Below, piece by piece: positions 62,444-64,000 of a DNA stretch of 64,000 nucleotides (position 1 is its first letter; each line of letters starts with the position of its first letter). The position numbers were made by a program, and so were the translations under genes. The DNA lies in NCBI GenBank assembly GCA_013398615.1, contig VZSR01003803.1, forward strand, positions 11,692,877 through 11,756,876, read 5' to 3'. This DNA comes from Brachypodius melanocephalos (Eukaryota; Chordata; Aves; Passeriformes; Pycnonotidae). The notes beneath the pieces are model-generated. The model saw only the letters and a program-made list of their open reading frames with translations. It did not search any database and was not told the DNA's origin.

Positions 62444-63813
62444 ATTTGTTACAGTTAAAACCTGTTGGCTAGCGCAGTGCTTCAATCTAGTAACTGGATT
62501 TTAATAATCGACACATTAAGTGACGAAAAAGTAATTCCAAGTCATCTGGTGATATTTTTCCCTAAGCAAGAGATCATTGTTTTTAAATTGTTTCCTGTAA
62601 ACAAGTGGATATATTGTTACCTTATTTGGATGGGTGATTTGCTGCAATCCTTTTTGACAAGGTAAAAGTTTCTGGAATGATACTTCACTGGAGAAGCAGT
62701 TTTCATGGGTGGGTCTGCTATAGGAACAGAAATATTAAGTGTATTTCCGTGTACATTTAATATTTACCTTCCAGATATTTCATAATGACTACATATATCA
62801 GGATGCATTAAAGAGTAATTTATGCACAACTCCTGCAGAAAGAGAGTAACACTTGAAGATCCCTGTACTATTTCCTCAGTGGTAACTTTTATATACATGC
62901 AAGGTTAATCCAATTGGACTAGTCAGCATCTTTATATGAAAAACAAACCCTCTGCTTTTTGTTTTGTAACTGGTAGGGTAGGAAATACACTTCCAATGAA
63001 AATGATAAAACGCTAAGGAAAAATACCTGTTCAGTGTATGTAGAGAGAGTGCCAAACACGCATCAGGAATCTCAACTTTCTAATGTTACCTCTTCCATTC
63101 TCAATCACCTGAAGTAGTCATTTGGCACTGCCCTACTCTCTGCTGTTTGAAATATCCCAGCATGTTCTGGAGTGATACCATGAGTCATAGGAGCAGAGTG
63201 CCTGTCTTAGGACGAAGGTAAGTTGTGCTTTATTCAGTTCCGTATGAATATTTCTTCTATAAATTACAAGTGTGTGAAGTTATTTTTTAATTAACTAGTT
63301 GAACTACAACATCTAAAGGCCTCATCTTCTTTGATGGTGAAATGGGGAAGAGGATACAATTAACTTTAGTCAAAAAAGAAAGCCTTCCAGTAAGTAAGAG
63401 GAGTTTTACTTTCACAGGGTTACAGTCAAGTATGCATTAGGAGTGATTTAAAAGCAAACTCTCCAAGAATGGCTGTTTGCACCCTTAAACAGGCTGTGTG
63501 CTCTATTACTAATGTAAATGCCAGTGTGACTGCCTGGGAACAGTGTGTACTTGGACATCTGTTTGAGTAAGAAATTTTTGGTAATGAGGGTTTCATGACC
63601 AAGAGATGGAGAAATCAAGGCCTGGCCAATTACAATTGATTGAAATCCTGCAACTTGTGTTACATGCTTTTATTGATACTCAAAAGTAGATGCTGTGTAA
63701 AAATACTGCATCTTTTATGTTGGCCCTGTGGTGTTCCAATTCAGAATCAAAAGCAAGTGGTGCTCTGTGTAGTTAACCAATGAAACTATCTGAACATTAG
63801 AAAACAGAATTCT

Positions 63814-63868
63814 AATAAAAAACTTCGTGCTGCAAGACTTTCAGTCTTTGTAACTTAAAAATAATAAA
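63814..63868 (+). terminator. CUL5: Candidate CUL5 polyadenylation signals
   Basis: Two canonical AATAAA hexamers (63814-63819 and 63863-63868) about 1.9 kb after the stop codon. They are the first canonical hexamers I noticed in this UTR. Use of either, or of a site beyond the window, cannot be decided from sequence. Confidence 0.35.
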
Positions 63869-64000
63869 TGCTTACTTGGGATAATTGGGGAGAACATGTG
63901 ACAGTCTGAGCACACTCTTCAACATGAAAAATTCCAACCCTTAACCAGAGAAGAACAGGTGTGAAATGGTCACACAGAAAGAGCTGCCAAGGGTATAATG

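Larger units (their letters stand above)
61879..64000 (+). other. CUL5: CUL5 3' UTR, extending to or beyond the window end
   Basis: AT-rich sequence with no reading frame of interest. It contains a GT-rich tract (62,247-62,311), an 8-bp hairpin (62,424-62,443), ATTAAA at 61,983 and 62,807, and AATAAA at 63,814 and 63,863. The first exon of the expected next gene, ACAT1, is not seen. The exact transcript end is unknown. Confidence 0.6.

Noticed and set aside
1..64000. CRISPR arrays, operons, bacterial mobile elements, tRNA or rRNA genes
   Set aside because: None is visible. The window is vertebrate nuclear DNA, and the tandem repeats present are microsatellites.

Overview
This is a bird nuclear genome window. 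The evidence is a set of CR1 LINE copies with the typical avian 3' ends, short GC-rich promoters over compact multi-exon genes, and two vertebrate genes in the order known from amniotes (RAB39A, then CUL5, same strand; human 11q22.3). The species cannot be named from the sequence. Protein identities come from recognising the translated exons, not from a database search.

Layout: 1 to about 17,150 is intergenic DNA with CR1 copies, a possible LTR fragment, simple repeats and one 100-N gap; no gene was recognised there. About 17,160-18,025 is a CpG island carrying the promoter and first exon of RAB39A (two coding exons, 17,786-18,009 and 23,884-24,310; 216 aa). Its intron holds a CR1 copy with the second gap. 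24,311 to about 25,260 is its likely 3' UTR, with a perfect 17-bp hairpin. About 25,300-33,250 is intergenic. About 33,255-34,330 is the CpG island of CUL5, interrupted by a (GTTA)n microsatellite. CUL5 runs to the right end: 19 coding exons from 34,035 to 61,878 that join in frame to 780 codons plus stop, the full length of vertebrate cullin-5, followed by at least 2 kb of 3' UTR. Intron 1 holds a third CR1 copy and the third gap.

Functionally, RAB39A is a membrane-trafficking GTPase and CUL5 is the scaffold of the CRL5 ubiquitin ligases. They are conserved neighbours, and nothing in the sequence shows them acting together.

I see no undescribed gene system. The best second-look items are: a 54-bp copy of part of CUL5 exon 6 inside intron 4; a GC-AG intron (intron 18) in CUL5; a G-quadruplex motif followed by an ATG-TAA start-stop element in the likely CUL5 5' leader; the microsatellite inside the CUL5 CpG island; the RAB39A 3' UTR hairpin; and an LTR-like piece between two opposed CR1 copies beside an assembly gap.
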